A stretch of DNA of 20,998 nt, from IMG/VR virus record IMGVR_UViG_3300010883_000623, positions 1 through 20,998 of that record; one strand, given 5' to 3'. The position numbers and the translations under genes are program-made. Shown one piece after another: positions 19,885 to 20,998 of this stretch (position 1 is the stretch's first letter; each line of letters begins with the position of its first letter). The DNA comes from a virus. Under the pieces are notes generated by a model that saw nothing but the letters and a program-made list of their open reading frames with translations, was not told the origin of the DNA and did not search any database.

Positions 19885-20998
19885 AGTTGATAGGTTGGTA
19901 GTACGCCTAACAGGCGACAGCACCAGCTACCAGCGTATGCTCCGCACAGCAGGAGTAGCTACCAAACAAGCCACAGCCGGTTTCGCTAGGGCGGGTAAGG
20001 CTATAACTGCTTTGGGTGTAAAGTTGAAGGCACTCGGAGTTAAGATGGCAGTGGTAGGAAAGGGCATGCGGAGCATGGGTGCCAAGATGGCTGGTGCCTT
20101 TACCCTGCCTATAGCAGTCATTGGCGGAGCAGGGGTATTAGCCTTCGCTAAGTTTGACAAGGCTATGACTGAGTCCACTGCTATAATGAAGGTGACGGGA
20201 GAACAGGCTGAGAGGATGCGGCAGACCGCCCTATCCTTAAGCACAGCAGGGGGTGGCACACAGGGGGCAACAGAACTAGCCGAGTCCTATTACTTCCTAG
20301 CCTCGGCAGGTAAAAACGCCGAGCAGTCTATGGCCCTGCTGCCAGCGGTTGCCCAGTTTGCTACGGCTGGTGCTTTTGATATGGCCAAGGCTACCGACCT
20401 GCTAACCGATGCTCAGAGTGCATTGGGTTTGAGCAGTAAGGACGCAGCCAAGGATACGGAAAACCTGACTAGGGTTAGTGATGCACTGGTTAAGTCTGGC
20501 ACGCTAGCTAATGCCAGTGTGCAGCAGTTTGCCGAAGCCCTAACATCGGACGCAGCAACTGCGTCCCGTGCCTTGGGGCAAACCCTAGAAAGTACCTTAG
20601 CTGTGCTGGCTCTGTATGCTGATAAGGGTAAGAAGGCAGCCGAAGCCGGTAACCTGTATGGTCGTGCTACTAGGCTGTTAACTAAGGCTTCCCGTGCTAA
20701 TGCTGACCAGTTTAAAAAGCACAACGTCAACGTCATAGATAAAGCTACCGGAGAGTACAGGAATTTTATAGATATCCTGGACGATATGAATGTAGCGTTT
20801 AAGGGTATGACCGGCCCTCAACGGGCTGCTGCCCTGGAGCAGATGGGCTTCGCCGCACTGGCCCAGAAATCTATACTGCCACTGCTAGATTCCACCGTAG
20901 CACTTAAGGATTATGAGAAGGCACTACAGGGTGCAGGAGGCCAAACTTCTCAGACTGCTGCCAAGCAGATGAAGTCCTTTTCCAACCAGCTAAAGGTG
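19868..20998 (+). CDS. Tail tape measure protein, N-terminal part, cut by window edge
   Basis: The frame runs 377 codons from the ATG at 19868 to the right edge without a stop. The protein begins MAAETEVDRLVVRLTGDSTSYQRML, has repeated short hydrophobic helices (ALGVKLKALGVKMAVVGKGM), then MAGAFTLPIAVIGGAGVLAF, a hydrophobic segment typical near the start of tape measures. Residues about 90-250 match the phage tail tape measure core region (FDKAMTESTAIMKVTGE, ATELAESYYFLASAGKN, VQQFAEALTSDAATASRALG). Its full length sets the tail length, which cannot be read here. A siphovirus-type tail follows from this and the absence of a sheath gene. Confidence 0.88.
   Translation, partial: MAAETEVDRLVVRLTGDSTSYQRMLRTAGVATKQATAGFARAGKAITALGVKLKALGVKMAVVGKGMRSMGAKMAGAFTLPIAVIGGAGVLAFAKFDKAMTESTAIMKVTGEQAERMRQTALSLSTAGGGTQGATELAESYYFLASAGKNAEQSMALLPAVAQFATAGAFDMAKATDLLTDAQSALGLSSKDAAKDTENLTRVSDALVKSGTLANASVQQFAEALTSDAATASRALGQTLESTLAVLALYADKGKKAAEAGNLYGRATRLLTKASRANADQFKKHNVNVIDKATGEYRNFIDILDDMNVAFKGMTGPQRAAALEQMGFAALAQKSILPLLDSTVALKDYEKALQGAGGQTSQTAAKQMKSFSNQLKV

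Noticed and set aside
1-20998. tRNA genes, CRISPR arrays, insertion sequences, integrase and attachment sites
   Set aside because: Looked for by eye; no cloverleaf, repeat-spacer array, transposase or recombinase frame was found in the window.

Overview
The window is a stretch of a tailed double-stranded DNA phage genome or prophage, cut at both ends. From about 2.2 kb to the right edge, all supported genes lie on the plus strand. They follow the usual virion-assembly order: small and large terminase, portal, MuF/gp7-type head morphogenesis protein, prohead protease with scaffold-like tail, decoration-like protein, major capsid, neck proteins, tail completion, tail tube, frameshifted tail assembly chaperones and the start of a tape measure. 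A tape measure with no sheath gene before it fits a long non-contractile tail (siphovirus morphology). The host is bacterial, judging by strong Shine-Dalgarno sites (GGAGCGA, GGAGCAAG, AAGGAG) and sigma70-like promoters. I cannot name the host. No integrase, repressor or lysin is visible, so lifestyle is undecided.

Layout. Positions 1-1636 hold five small leftward genes, the first a helix-turn-helix protein cut by the left edge. They share a start-associated GGAGCAAG box, and two of them share a duplicated promoter-leader cassette. Positions 1637-2185 are a non-coding divergent control region. It has two leftward sigma70-like promoters, a terminator-like hairpin, a dyad operator candidate and a GC-rich multi-stem RNA-forming stretch. 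Positions 2186-7277 carry a hypothetical protein, terminase small subunit, a zinc-ribbon protein, terminase large subunit, a short protein, a staphylococcal-nuclease-like enzyme, the portal and a lysine-rich protein. Positions 7302-11349 hold a 1024-residue MuF-domain protein ending in an HEFMH metallopeptidase-like module, a possible cognate partner, a holin-like membrane peptide, an acidic protein and a small winged-helix-like protein. Positions 11416-14406 hold the protease/scaffold, decoration-like protein and capsid, closed by a strong hairpin. Positions 14509-15694 hold neck genes. Positions 15700-17770 are an accessory block with a coiled-coil membrane protein, a secreted trypsin-like protease fused to collagen-like repeats, and three unknowns. 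Positions 17777-20998 hold tail genes.

The most unusual items are the secreted trypsin-collagen protein inside the virion operon, the MuF-metallopeptidase fusion followed by a small overlapping acidic gene, the duplicated promoter cassettes with a shared start-associated box, and the structured divergent control region. The A AAA AAC slippery site joining the two tail chaperone frames and the likely internal scaffold start are well supported by sequence. Isoleucine codon choice splits the genes: capsid, decoration, tail tube and a 77-residue unknown at 16982 largely avoid ATA, while most others prefer it. That marks the unknown as a probable abundant virion component.
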